Of a DNA stretch of 64,000 nucleotides, positions 54,157 through 62,926 are shown piece after piece. Within the stretch, counting starts at the first letter, position 1; every line of letters starts with the position of its first letter. The notes under the pieces were generated by a model, which did not search any database, had not been told where the DNA came from, and saw nothing but the letters and a program-made list of their open reading frames with translations. The stretch is from Streptomonospora mangrovi. GTDB taxonomy: Bacteria; Actinomycetota; Actinomycetes; Streptosporangiales; Streptosporangiaceae. The position numbers were made by a program, and so were the translations under genes. Location: the NCBI RefSeq assembly GCF_027604915.1, contig NZ_JAJAQC010000032.1, positions 1-64,000 on the forward strand, written 5' to 3'.

Positions 54157-56371
54157 GGGCGCGCGGCGCCGCGGGGCGGCGCGGCGCGGCTCACGGGTGC
54201 GGGGCGCGCTGCGGCACAGCCTGCTGGGCCGCCTGCTGACCACCTCGGTGGTGGTGGCGGTGTGCTCCATCACCGCAACGGCGTGGCTGGCGGTGCAGGG
54301 CACCTCCGAGTCGATCAGCGTGCAGCAGGGCCAGACGCTCACCGCCGACACCCGCATCCACGATGAACTGATCGCCTATGCCGCCACCCACCCGGAGTGG
54401 CGCGGGGTGGACGCCGTGCTGGCGGGGCTGGCCGAGGACACCGGGCGGCGGATCGCGCTGACCACGGAGAACCGGCGGCTGATCGCGGACTCCGCCGCCG
54501 GGGGCACCCCGCTGCCCACCCGCACGGCCTCGGTCGTGGACCCGCTGGCGGTGGACCTCACCCTCGCCGCCGAGGACGCCGACCGCATCGACCCGCGCGC
54601 GGTCGGCCCGTTCGCGCTGCCGCGCGGCGAGCGGGAGCGGCTGGCGCACACCGCCGAGTCCGGGGCCGAGTGCCTGCGCACCCGGTTCGGCACGGCCGCC
54701 GAGGCCGGGACGGCGCCCTCGGGGCGGCCGGTCGTCACCCTGTCCGAAGGGCCGGTGACCGAGCCGGAGTGGGTCGCCTGCGAACTGGACGGCCTGGAGG
54801 AGCCCACCGACACCGAGCGCGGGGCGCTGGCCGACCTGAACCGGCTCATCGAGGCGTGCGCCGCGCCGCACGGACTGGAGGTGCGCGCGCGGATGGACTC
54901 CGCCACCGGCGTGCCCACCGCCGCCGTGGAGCCGACCCCGCCGCCGGAGGTCGGCGCGGACGGCGACGGCGGGGGCGAGGGCGACGGCGGAGGCGGGGAC
55001 GGCGGGGGCGAGGGCGACGCCGAGGGCGGGGGCTCCGCCACCGCCGACGAGGCGCGGCCGCCCGAGGCCGAGGCCCCGGCCGGCGGCACCCCCTCCGACC
55101 CGCCCGTCGCACCCTCCTCCGGCCCCGAGGCCGTCGAGGAGTATCCCTGGCCGGGCGCGGACGCCCCGGGTGCATCGGTGGAGGAGCCCGCGACCCAGCC
55201 GGAGCCTCCGGCGGCCGTCGTGGAGACGCCGGCCGCGGAGCCGGTGCCCGAGCCCGTGCCGGGGGCGCCGGTCGACCCCGAGGCGGCGCCCCACGACGCG
55301 GCGGCGCAGTTGGACCCGCGCGCGGCCGACTGCCTGGACTCCGCGCGGCGCCGCCAGCTCGACCCCTACACCGCGCCGGCGGCGCTGCTGTTCATCGGCG
55401 ACCCCGAGCCGCAGGCCGTGGGCGGGCTGGAGCTGTCGCGCGAGGGGCTGCTGCGGGTGTCGGGGGTGGTGCTGCTGGTGCTGCTGCTGACGGTGGGGGT
55501 CAGCGCGGGGGCGGCCGCGCGGCTGGTGCGCCCGGTGCGCGACCTGACGGAGGCGGTGCGGCGCATGCGCGCCGGCGAGGGTTCGCCTCGGGTGCCGGTG
55601 CGCGACTCCGGCGAGATCGGGCGGCTGGCCGAGGCGTTCAACGAGATGTCGGCGCACCTGGAGCGGCTGGAGGGCCAGCGCCGCGCCATGGTCAGCGACG
55701 TCTCCCACGAACTGCGCACACCGCTGGCCAACCTGCGCGGCTGGCTGGAGGCGGCCCAGGACGGGGTGGCCGAGCTGGAGCCGGCGCGCACGGCGCTGCT
55801 GGTGGAGCAGACGATGCTGCTCCAGCGCATCATCGACGACTTGCAGGACCTGGCGCTGGCGGAGGCGGGCAAGCTGACGCTGGTGCCCGAGCCGCTGGAC
55901 GCCCGGGACCTGGTGGAGCAGGCGGTGGACGGCCACCGCATGGCCGCCGCGTCGGCGCGGGTGGAGCTGGTCGCCCGGACCGCCGACGAGGAGGTCCCGG
56001 TGGCGGCCGACCGGGTGCGCATGCTCCAGGTGCTGGGCAACCTGCTGGGCAACGCGGTGCGGCACACCCCCGCCGGGGGGCGCGTGACGGTGCGGGCGCA
56101 CGCCGAGGACGGTGCGGCGGTCATCGAGGTCGCCGACACCGGCGACGGGATCAGCCCGGCGCACCTGCCCAACGTCTTCGACCGGTTCTGGCGCGCCGAC
56201 AAGTCCCGCAGCCGCCAGACGGGCGGCAGCGGGCTGGGCCTGGCCATCGTCCGCAACCTGGTGGAACTCCACGGGGGGACGGTGACGGCCGCCAGCACCC
56301 CGGGCGAGGGCGCGGTGTTCACCCTGCGCCTGCCCCGGCCGGAGCCGGAGCCGCCCGCCGCGACGGACTGA
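54140..56371 (+). CDS. Sensor histidine kinase with long low-complexity outer segment
   Basis: The 743-residue kinase is much longer than its relatives. After an Arg-rich start and first membrane helix (about 32-52), the outer part extends to a second helix near 436-462. Within it, about residues 270-400 are Gly/Asp/Glu-rich and then Pro/Glu/Ala-rich, with no fold. HAMP (RLVRPVRDLTEAVRRMRAGEG), H-box VSDVSHELRTP near 521, N-box LGNLLGNAVRHT, DTGDGIS and GGSGLGLAIV complete a normal kinase. The insert may reach into the cell wall as a spacer. It is translationally coupled to the regulator gene. Confidence 0.94.
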   Translation: MGRRREGARRRGAARRGSRVRGALRHSLLGRLLTTSVVVAVCSITATAWLAVQGTSESISVQQGQTLTADTRIHDELIAYAATHPEWRGVDAVLAGLAEDTGRRIALTTENRRLIADSAAGGTPLPTRTASVVDPLAVDLTLAAEDADRIDPRAVGPFALPRGERERLAHTAESGAECLRTRFGTAAEAGTAPSGRPVVTLSEGPVTEPEWVACELDGLEEPTDTERGALADLNRLIEACAAPHGLEVRARMDSATGVPTAAVEPTPPPEVGADGDGGGEGDGGGGDGGGEGDAEGGGSATADEARPPEAEAPAGGTPSDPPVAPSSGPEAVEEYPWPGADAPGASVEEPATQPEPPAAVVETPAAEPVPEPVPGAPVDPEAAPHDAAAQLDPRAADCLDSARRRQLDPYTAPAALLFIGDPEPQAVGGLELSREGLLRVSGVVLLVLLLTVGVSAGAAARLVRPVRDLTEAVRRMRAGEGSPRVPVRDSGEIGRLAEAFNEMSAHLERLEGQRRAMVSDVSHELRTPLANLRGWLEAAQDGVAELEPARTALLVEQTMLLQRIIDDLQDLALAEAGKLTLVPEPLDARDLVEQAVDGHRMAAASARVELVARTADEEVPVAADRVRMLQVLGNLLGNAVRHTPAGGRVTVRAHAEDGAAVIEVADTGDGISPAHLPNVFDRFWRADKSRSRQTGGSGLGLAIVRNLVELHGGTVTAASTPGEGAVFTLRLPRPEPEPPAATD

Positions 56372-56538
56372 GGCCGGCCGTACGGGATCGGCGGGCCGGA
56401 TGGGCGCCGGACCGGTGGCCGGAGGGCCGGGGAGGACGAGGGGGGCCGGGAGGACGAGGAGGACTAGAAGAGTCGGGGAGGACGAGGAGGGCCAGGAGGG
56501 CGAGGATGGCCGGAGGGTCAGGGGACGGTCGTCCGGTA

Positions 56539-57150
56539 TCAGCGGGCCGCGTGGCCGCTCTGGTAGGCGAGCCGGGTGTCAGCGGCGGCGGCCACCGGGG
56601 CGACCGCGTCGTCCAGCCGGAGGAACCACTCCCACGCCTGCCCTCCCGCACGCTCCGCCAGCCGCGCGGCCAGCGACTCCTCCAGGTCGGCCTCCCTCTT
56701 GCCCTTCCACACCTTGTCGGCGAGGCTGACCAGCAGGTCCTCCAGCTCCACCGGCTCCGTGCGCCAAGCGGCATGGGTGCGGGCGAACCGCGCCAGCCGC
56801 TCCTCCACTCCCTGTTCCCGCAGCAGGCGGTACCCGGCCTCCTCGTGCCGCGCCCCGGGCCCGAGCAGTTCGCCGGGGTGCCGGACCTTGCCGATGTCGT
56901 GGGTTGCGGCCCCGAACAGCACCGCCGAACGGTCGAAGGCGGGCTCGACGCCGCCGCCCAGCGCCTCGGTCACCTCCCAGGCGGCGTGGTGCACGATGCG
57001 CAGATGCGCCCCGAGCCGGGGCGGCGCGGCCAGGTCGCGCAGCAGCGCGGCGGCGTCGGCGGGCAGATGGCGCAGCGGCGGATCAGCGGCCCCGGTCAGC
57101 GCCCGCTCCAACTCGTCGTCGCCTGCGAGGGCACGGTGGTCGGTGGACAC
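56539..57150 (-). CDS. HD domain phosphohydrolase-like protein
   Basis: The 203-residue protein has HD metal-ligand residues: HHAAWEV (His), FGAATHDIGKVRHPGEL (His-Asp) and a conserved late Asp in LVSLADKVWKGKREADLE. HD proteins hydrolyse phosphate esters or nucleotides, but the substrate cannot be told. The GTG at 57150 is the only good N-terminus, and its ribosome site is weak. It is soluble and stands alone, convergent with the kinase gene. Confidence 0.88.
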   Translation of the reverse strand: MSTDHRALAGDDELERALTGAADPPLRHLPADAAALLRDLAAPPRLGAHLRIVHHAAWEVTEALGGGVEPAFDRSAVLFGAATHDIGKVRHPGELLGPGARHEEAGYRLLREQGVEERLARFARTHAAWRTEPVELEDLLVSLADKVWKGKREADLEESLAARLAERAGGQAWEWFLRLDDAVAPVAAAADTRLAYQSGHAAR

Positions 57151-58010
57151 CGCACCGACTTTAGACCGTTCGACCTATGGCCAGGGGCCGCCCTAATCGC
57201 ATCGCCGGGCGGGTGACTGAGGCGGCAACGGTGGCGGCGACGGCAGCGGACGGCCGAGGCGGGCAGTCACCGCACCGCAGGGCGGGCGATCAGGATGGCG
57301 ACGATGGCAGCGACGGCAGCGGACGGCCGAGGCGTGCGGTCACCGCACCGCAGGGCGGATGGCCGAGGCGGCAACGGGGCGCCGAGGGCGGCGGGCGCGG
57401 CGGCGTCGCCGCTTCTCTCGCTTTTAGTGCACGACCAGCGCCACCGACTCGTTCTCACCTCCGAACAAAACGGACGCCCTCCCGCTGGAATCTCACATGA
57501 TGAGACGAAAACGGCCTCTTTCACGACGAGATGCGCCTACGGTTCGCCGTTTTGAAGCAGAGAGCAGTTTCTCCATCCAGAGAAACGGACACTTCAGACA
57601 AAAGGGCGCACCGCAAGCCGCATCTGTCTCACCATATGGACACCAGGACATCGACGTAGCCCCTCAAGCACCCCCGTCACCACCCCCGGCGGGGACAAAT
57701 TGGTCATAAGCCAACAAAAAACCGCCTTGCATACAGTCGACATGCGGGTTTTACTCATCCGCCTCCACCATCGGCGCACCCAGAGCAGAACTAGGCCATG
57801 TGGCCCTTCCCTGCGGGCGGGCACCCACCCCGGCCCGAACCGCCACCGGCCGCGCCGACCCGTTGGCGCCCCGACCATCCGCCATGAGCGCCGATCACCG
57901 CCACGCCGGACCCCCGCCCGCCCTCGCCGCCCCCCGTCACCACCCCAACCACCCACCCACCGCACCGATCACCGCGAACCCGGCCTCGGCGGACCGTGTG
58001 TCACCCGGAT
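57151..58010. other. 860-nt noncoding region with base-composition change
   Basis: The first 270 nt are GC-rich and repetitive (separate entry). From about 57420 to 57780 the sequence is far less GC-rich than anything else in the window. It then returns to GC-rich up to the IclR gene stop. Short open frames occur but none has a ribosome site plus coding-like composition. This could be a decayed insertion or a relic of transferred DNA. I see no transposase fragment or terminal inverted repeat. Confidence 0.6.
57240..57358. repeat. Two 46-bp direct repeats
   Basis: A sequence starting ACGGCAGCGGACGGCCGAGG lies at 57240-57285 and again at 57313-57358, with three or fewer mismatches and a 73-bp period. 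Partial copies (GAGGCGGCAACGG at 57219 and 57364) flank them, so the unit seems to have been duplicated in tandem. Confidence 0.8.
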
Positions 58011-58763
58011 TCAGGACGGCCCGCCTGCCCAGCCCAGCTCCTCGCTGATGGCTGCGGCCGCAGCGGTGAGCGTGGGGACCAGGGCCAGCAGGTCGGGGCG
58101 GTCGACCACCACGCGCGGGGCCGACACCGACACCGCCGCCGCGACCGCGCCCGTGGCGTCGCGCACGGGGGCGGCCACGCAGTGGATGAACTCCTCGTGC
58201 TCGAAGTCGTCCACCGCCCAGCCCCGGCGGGCGACGGCGGCGAGGTCGGCGTCCAGTTCGGCGCGGCCGGTGCGCGTGTTGGGGGTGCAGCGGCGGAACG
58301 GCGGCGGGCCGAGGACGGCGTCGCGCTCGGCGGGGGCCATGTCCGCCAGGATCACTTTGCCCACCGCCGTGGCGTGCAGCGGGGCCGATGCGCCCACCCG
58401 GGAGTACATCCGCACGGCGTGGCGCGACTCCACCTTGTCCAGGTAGACCACGCCGTCGCCCTCCCGGGCGGCCAGGTGCACCGTGTGCCCGCAGGCGTCG
58501 CCGAGGTCGCGCAGGTGGGTGGCGGCCGCCGCGCGGACGTCCAGACCCTCCAGCGCCGCCTGCGCCAGGGTGGTCATGCGCGGGCCGATCCGGTAGCGGC
58601 CGTCAGGGGTGCGGCGGACGAACCGCTCCTCCTCCAGGGTGCGCAGCAGCCGCAGCGAGGTGGTGCGGTGCACGTCCAGCCGCCGCCCGATCTCGCTGAT
58701 GGTGGCCGGTCCGGCGGCCAACTCCACCAGGATGCGCAGCGCGCGCTCGACACTGCTGGACAC
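58011..58763 (-). CDS. IclR family transcriptional regulator
   Basis: The 250-residue protein has an N-terminal winged HTH (VERALRILVELAAGPATISEIGRRLDVHRTTSLRLLRTLEEERFVRR) and an IclR effector domain (HTVHLAAREGDGVVYLDKVES, LHATAVGKVILADM, FIHCVAAPVRDATGAVAAAVSVSAP). It begins at a GTG. The sugar-acid kinase gene lies 112 bp upstream on the same strand, and a divergent deacetylase and deaminase follow. IclR proteins often control sugar-acid catabolism, so this cluster is its likely target. Confidence 0.94.
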   Translation of the reverse strand: MSSSVERALRILVELAAGPATISEIGRRLDVHRTTSLRLLRTLEEERFVRRTPDGRYRIGPRMTTLAQAALEGLDVRAAAATHLRDLGDACGHTVHLAAREGDGVVYLDKVESRHAVRMYSRVGASAPLHATAVGKVILADMAPAERDAVLGPPPFRRCTPNTRTGRAELDADLAAVARRGWAVDDFEHEEFIHCVAAPVRDATGAVAAAVSVSAPRVVVDRPDLLALVPTLTAAAAAISEELGWAGGPS

Positions 58764-58875
58764 CGCCCGGGCCTCCCTCCTGCCTTGGCCACCGGCGGGC
58801 GCGGTGCGCGCCCGCCTCCATTGTGACGGCCCCTGACCGACCGCGGCGCGACGGCGTCCGCGCCTCTCCCCCGCC

Positions 58876-59826
58876 TCAGCTCGGGCGCGGCGGGATGTCG
58901 CCGCGCACGCCCAGCGCCGTGCCCGCCAGGCGGGCGCCCTCGGCGAGCGCGTCGGGCACCTCGGCGCCGGTGAGCAGGCCGTGCAGCACCCCGGCCGCGA
59001 AGGCGTCCCCGGCGCCCACGGGCTCGACCACCTCCACCTCGGGGGCGGGCGCGAACCAGCTCTTCCCGTCCCGGAAGGCCGTGGCGCCCTCGGCCCCCTG
59101 CTTGACCACGAGCAGGTCGGGGCCGCCCTCCAGCAGCTCCCGCACGTCGTCCAGGGTCGCCGCGCCCCACAGCGCCTCGGCCTCGTCCAGCCCGCAGAAG
59201 ACCACGTCGGCGCGGCGCGCGGTGGCGCGCAATACCCGGGCCTCCTCGGGGCCGTGCAGGGCGGGCCGGTAGTTGACGTCGAAGGAGCGCAGCGTGCCCG
59301 GCGCGGCGTCGGCGAACAGGGCGTCGACCAGGGCGCGGCAGCTCGCCGACAGGGCGGGGGTGATGCCGGTGGTGTGCACCAGTCGAGGGGACTCCGCGCG
59401 CACGCGGGCGGCGTCGGCGGCGTCCAGTGCGGAGGCCGCCGAGCCCTTGCGGTAGTAGCGCACGCGGGTGCGCCCGGTGCCGTCGAACTCCTTGAGGTAG
59501 AGGCCGGTGGGGCGGTCGGGGTCGGTGCGCACGCGGCAGTCCACGCCTTCGGCGGCGAGCCGGCCGTGCACGTGGCGGCCGAGGTCGTCGTCGCCCAGCG
59601 CGCTGTACCAGGCCACCCGCAGGCCGGTGCGGGCCAGGTGGACGGCGACGTTGGACTCCGCGCCGCCGATCTCCAACTCGAAGGAGCGGCGCCCGTCGAC
59701 GCCGGCCGGGTCGGGCACCAGCAGGGCCATGGTCTCGCCGACGCACACGGCGTCGAGCCCGGCGCCCCCGGCGGGCGGCGGGGGCTGCTCCTCGGGCCGG
59801 AGGTCCGTGTGCCGCTGGTGGTCCAT
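58876..59826 (-). CDS. PfkB family sugar kinase, 2-keto-3-deoxygluconate kinase-like
   Basis: The 316-residue kinase has the ribokinase-fold segments GETMALLVPDPAG, GGAESNVAVHLARTG, RTDPDRPTGLYLKEF, RYYRKGSAAS, FDVNYRPALHG, and the catalytic-base motif EPVGAGDAFAAGVLHGLL near 270. YYRKGSAAS and FDVNYRP are marks of KDG kinases. It would make 2-keto-3-deoxy-6-phosphogluconate. ATG at 59826 is used; a TTG six bases upstream has the better-spaced GAAGGGG and could be the true start. A Pro-rich N-terminal extension precedes the core. Confidence 0.88.
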   Translation of the reverse strand: MDHQRHTDLRPEEQPPPPAGGAGLDAVCVGETMALLVPDPAGVDGRRSFELEIGGAESNVAVHLARTGLRVAWYSALGDDDLGRHVHGRLAAEGVDCRVRTDPDRPTGLYLKEFDGTGRTRVRYYRKGSAASALDAADAARVRAESPRLVHTTGITPALSASCRALVDALFADAAPGTLRSFDVNYRPALHGPEEARVLRATARRADVVFCGLDEAEALWGAATLDDVRELLEGGPDLLVVKQGAEGATAFRDGKSWFAPAPEVEVVEPVGAGDAFAAGVLHGLLTGAEVPDALAEGARLAGTALGVRGDIPPRPS

Positions 59827-59941
59827 GCTCAACCGCGCCCCTTCCGCCGGTGCCGGTGCGGCGGCGGGGATCGCCGCCGGGCCGGGTGCTGACGCCGGGT
59901 GTTGACCCGCGTTCCGGCGGAATGCTATTCACGGTGCTGAG

Positions 59942-59975
59942 ACATACGCAACAGTGCTGCGCCCTGCGCAGCACT
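59942..59975. promoter_or_regulatory. Candidate IclR operator in kinase/deacetylase divergent region
   Basis: ACATACGCAACAGTGCT at 59942-59958 shares the 11-bp core ACGCAACAGTG with the betaine control region. It overlaps a perfect inverted repeat with 10-bp arms AGTGCTGCGC (59953-59962) and GCGCAGCACT (59966-59975) around CCT. It lies between the divergent kinase and deacetylase starts. Confidence 0.55.
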
Positions 59976-60010
59976 CGGGCGCGGCCGCGCGAACCTGGGG
60001 GTGGGCGGGC

Positions 60011-61360
60011 ATGGACGGCACGGCCGACACGGGCACGGGCACGGGCGCGGACACGGGCGGCGCGGTGGACCTGCTGCTGCGCGGGGGCCGGGTGATCGAC
60101 CCCGCCTCAGGGCTGGACGGGCCGGCCGACGTCGCGGTGCGCGGCGGGCGCATCGCCGAGGTCCGGCCCCGCCCCCCGGCGGGCGGCGCGGCCGAACCGG
60201 CCGCCCCTGCCGGCCCGCGCGCGGCCGAGGTGGTCGACCTCCACGGCGCGCTGGTCACCCCCGGCCTGGTGGACCTGCACACCCACGTCTGGCACGGCGC
60301 CACCTACTGGGGCATCGACCCCGACCCCGTCGCCTGGCGCACCGGCGTCACCACCTGGGTCGACGCCGGGTCGGCCGGGGCCTACGGCCTGGCCGGGCTG
60401 CGCCGCTTCGTCGCCGAGCCCGCCCGCGTGCGCGTCCACGCGCTGATCAACGTGTCGGGGCTGGGCCTGGTCGCCGAGACCGGCGAGCACCACGACCTCG
60501 CCAACCTCGACATCGACACCGCCACAGCGGTCGCCGCCCGCCACGGCGACTTCGTGCGCGGCGTCAAGGCGCGCATCGACTCCCGCACCGTTGGCCGCCA
60601 CGGCCTGGAGCCGCTGCGCCGCGCGGCGGCCCTGGCGCGCCGGCTGGAGCGCCCGCTGATGGTGCACATCGGCTACGGCCCGCCCACCGTCGCCGACATC
60701 GTGCCGCACCTGGCGCCCGGCGACATCATCACCCACTGCGCCTCGGGCTGCCCCGCCGACCTGGTGGCCGGGGGCCGCCTCACCGACGCCACGCGGCGCG
60801 CGCTCGACAGCGGGGTGGTGTTCGACCTGGGCCACGGCTCCGGCGCGCTCGCCTTCGACGTGCTGGAGACCGAACTGGCGGCCGGGGTGCGCCCGGTGGC
60901 CTCCACCGACCTGCACGCCCGCTCGGTGCACGGCCCCGCCTTCGACCTGCCCACCGTGCTGGCCAAGCTCACCGCAGCCGGCGCGGGGCTGGCCGAGGCC
61001 GTCGCCGCCGCCACCGTGCGCCCGGCCCGCGCGCTGGGGCTGGACCCCGGCGTCGGCACGCTGACCCCGGGCGCCCCCGCCGACATCGCCGTCTTCGACC
61101 TCGCCGAGGGCCGGTTCCCGGTGCTGGACGTGCACGGCGGGGTGCGCCACGCGCCGGTGCGGCTGACCAACACCGCCACCTACGTGGCGGGCCGGCCGCT
61201 GTCGCCGTGCGCTGCCGAGCCGCCCGCGCCCTGGATCCCGCTCAGCGCGGCCCAGCACGCCGCCGAGGCCGAGCGGCGCGCGCGCACCCGCGACGCGGTG
61301 CGCCGCCTGGACCGTCCCGAAGACTTCGACGAGCCGTTCCCGCGCCCGTCGGGGCCGTGA
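60011..61360 (+). CDS. Amidohydrolase/deacetylase family metallohydrolase
   Basis: The 449-residue protein has LLLRGGRVIDPASGLDGPADVAVRGGRI, the metal motif VDLHTHVWHG near 90, the carboxylated-Lys region VRGVKARID, LMVHIGYGPP, ITHCASGCP and ASTDLHARSV. It belongs to the EF_0837-type deacetylases related to dihydroorotase and D-aminoacylase. Its neighbours, a KDG-type kinase and a PLP deaminase, suggest an N-acetylated amino acid or amino sugar acid as substrate. ATG at 60011; the frame extends 19 codons further, into the proposed operator. A weak ribosome site precedes it. Confidence 0.85.
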   Translation: MDGTADTGTGTGADTGGAVDLLLRGGRVIDPASGLDGPADVAVRGGRIAEVRPRPPAGGAAEPAAPAGPRAAEVVDLHGALVTPGLVDLHTHVWHGATYWGIDPDPVAWRTGVTTWVDAGSAGAYGLAGLRRFVAEPARVRVHALINVSGLGLVAETGEHHDLANLDIDTATAVAARHGDFVRGVKARIDSRTVGRHGLEPLRRAAALARRLERPLMVHIGYGPPTVADIVPHLAPGDIITHCASGCPADLVAGGRLTDATRRALDSGVVFDLGHGSGALAFDVLETELAAGVRPVASTDLHARSVHGPAFDLPTVLAKLTAAGAGLAEAVAAATVRPARALGLDPGVGTLTPGAPADIAVFDLAEGRFPVLDVHGGVRHAPVRLTNTATYVAGRPLSPCAAEPPAPWIPLSAAQHAAEAERRARTRDAVRRLDRPEDFDEPFPRPSGP

Positions 61361-61466
61361 TGCGGCCCGCCGCAGCGCCCGCGTCCGCCGTCCACCACCG
61401 CACCCGGAGGGAGGCAAGCGGTGCCGCCCGCCGCGCCGCCGGGCCGGCGGGTGCGCCGCACGCCCG

Positions 61467-62858
61467 ATGAACCGACCCCGCAGCAGCACCGGACCCCAGC
61501 CGCCGTCCACTCCCCCGTCCGCCGCCACCGTTTCGGCTCCCGACTCGGCGCCCGGCTCGGCGCCCGCCTCCGCGCTCGCCGGGAGCGGGCTGCCCGCGCA
61601 CCCGCTCGCCGCCCTGGACGCCGAACCCGTCGAGGCGCGCTCGCTGCCCGAGAGCCCCGCCTCGCCCGCGCGCGTGCGCGCCGCCGGGTGGGGGCTGGCC
61701 GACCTGTGGCTGCCCGCCGTGGTGCTGGAGGAGGACGCGCTGCGGCACAACCTCGACCGGTTCGCCCGCTGGTGCGCCGAGCACGGCGCCGACCTCGCCC
61801 CGCACGGAAAGACCACCATGGCCCCGCTGCTGTGGTCGGCCCAGCTCGACCACGGCGCCTGGGGGCTGACCGCCGCCACCGTCGCCCAGGCGCGGGTGAT
61901 GCGCCGCTTCGGCGCGCGGCGCATCGTCATCGCCAACGAGGTCACCGAGCCCGCCCAGCTTGCCTGGCTGGCGCACGAGCTGGCCGACGCCGCGTTCCAG
62001 CCGCTGGTGCTGGTCGACTCCGCCGAGGGCGCGGCCCGCACGGCGGCCGGCCTGGCCGGCGCGCCGCGCCCCCTGCCGGTGCTGGTGGAACTGGGCGTGC
62101 CGGGGCGGCGCGCCGGCGCGCGCGGCGTGGAGGCGGCGCTGGAGGCGGCCCGCGCGGCGGCCGCGTCCGACGCGCTGGTGCTGAGCGGGGTCGAGGGGTT
62201 CGAGGGGGTGTTCCCGCAGCGCCGCGACGACGACTCCGCCGCGCGGGTCCGCGCCTGGCTGGCCGGCTTCGCGGAGTTCGTGCGCCGCGCCGACGCCGAG
62301 GGCCTGTTCGCGCGGGCCGAGGAGGTGGTGGTCACGGCCGGGGGCAGCGCGTTCCCCGACCTCGCGGCGGCGGCGCTGGCCGACCTGCCCGAGTTGTCGC
62401 GCCCGGTCCGCCGCGTTGTCCGCTCCGGCTGCTACCTCACCCACGACGACCTGCTGATGGAGCGCGCCTCGCCGCTGCGCTCGGGCGCCGTCCCCGACCC
62501 GCTGCGGCCCGCCCTGACCTGCTACGCCCGGGTGCTGTCGTGCCCGGAGCCCGGCCGGGTACTGCTGGGGGCGGGCAAGCGCGACGTGTCCTTCGACATC
62601 GACCTGCCGGTGGTGCGCGCCGTGCTGGAGGGGGGCGCGGCCGGCCGGCGCAGGCCGGCCGGTGCCGGGATGCGGGTGGTGGAACTGAACGACCACCACG
62701 CCTTCCTCGACGTCGACCCCGGCACCCCGGCCCCGCGCGCGGGCGACGTGGTGGAACTGGGCCTGTCCCACCCGTGCACGGTGTTCGACAAGTGGCCGCT
62801 CATCCCGGTCGTGGACTCGGCGGGCCGCGTGGTCGACGCGGTGCGCACGCTCTTCTGA
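61467..62858 (+). CDS. Fold-III PLP amino acid deaminase (DSD1/D-glucosaminate dehydratase-like)
   Basis: The 463-residue enzyme starts with a disordered Ser/Pro/Ala-rich 60 residues. The alanine-racemase-type barrel follows with the PLP lysine in LAPHGKTTMAP near 114. The C-terminal domain has NDHHAFLDV and SHPCTVFDKWP, whose His and Cys match the zinc site of eukaryotic-type D-serine dehydratase. The family eliminates water and ammonia from D-serine, D-threonine or, in some members, D-glucosaminate. With the upstream deacetylase (107 bp away) and the KDG-type kinase, the last is the best guess. No strong ribosome site is visible. Confidence 0.87.
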   Translation: MNRPRSSTGPQPPSTPPSAATVSAPDSAPGSAPASALAGSGLPAHPLAALDAEPVEARSLPESPASPARVRAAGWGLADLWLPAVVLEEDALRHNLDRFARWCAEHGADLAPHGKTTMAPLLWSAQLDHGAWGLTAATVAQARVMRRFGARRIVIANEVTEPAQLAWLAHELADAAFQPLVLVDSAEGAARTAAGLAGAPRPLPVLVELGVPGRRAGARGVEAALEAARAAAASDALVLSGVEGFEGVFPQRRDDDSAARVRAWLAGFAEFVRRADAEGLFARAEEVVVTAGGSAFPDLAAAALADLPELSRPVRRVVRSGCYLTHDDLLMERASPLRSGAVPDPLRPALTCYARVLSCPEPGRVLLGAGKRDVSFDIDLPVVRAVLEGGAAGRRRPAGAGMRVVELNDHHAFLDVDPGTPAPRAGDVVELGLSHPCTVFDKWPLIPVVDSAGRVVDAVRTLF

Positions 62859-62893
62859 GAGCCCGCCGCTGGAAAACCCCCGGCGCGGAAAAA

Positions 62894-62926
62894 GGCGGCC
62901 GGCCCCTCGCCGAGGGGCCGGCCGCC
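62894..62926. terminator. 15-bp perfect hairpin after the deaminase gene
   Basis: GGCGGCCGGCCCCTC (62894-62908) pairs exactly with 62912-62926 across a GCC loop. It lies 36 bp after the deaminase stop and should end that operon. Confidence 0.85.

Noticed and set aside
57177-57500. 107-codon frame over the tandem repeats
   Set aside because: It consists of repeat translation, has no ribosome site, and the frame content changes between repeat copies.
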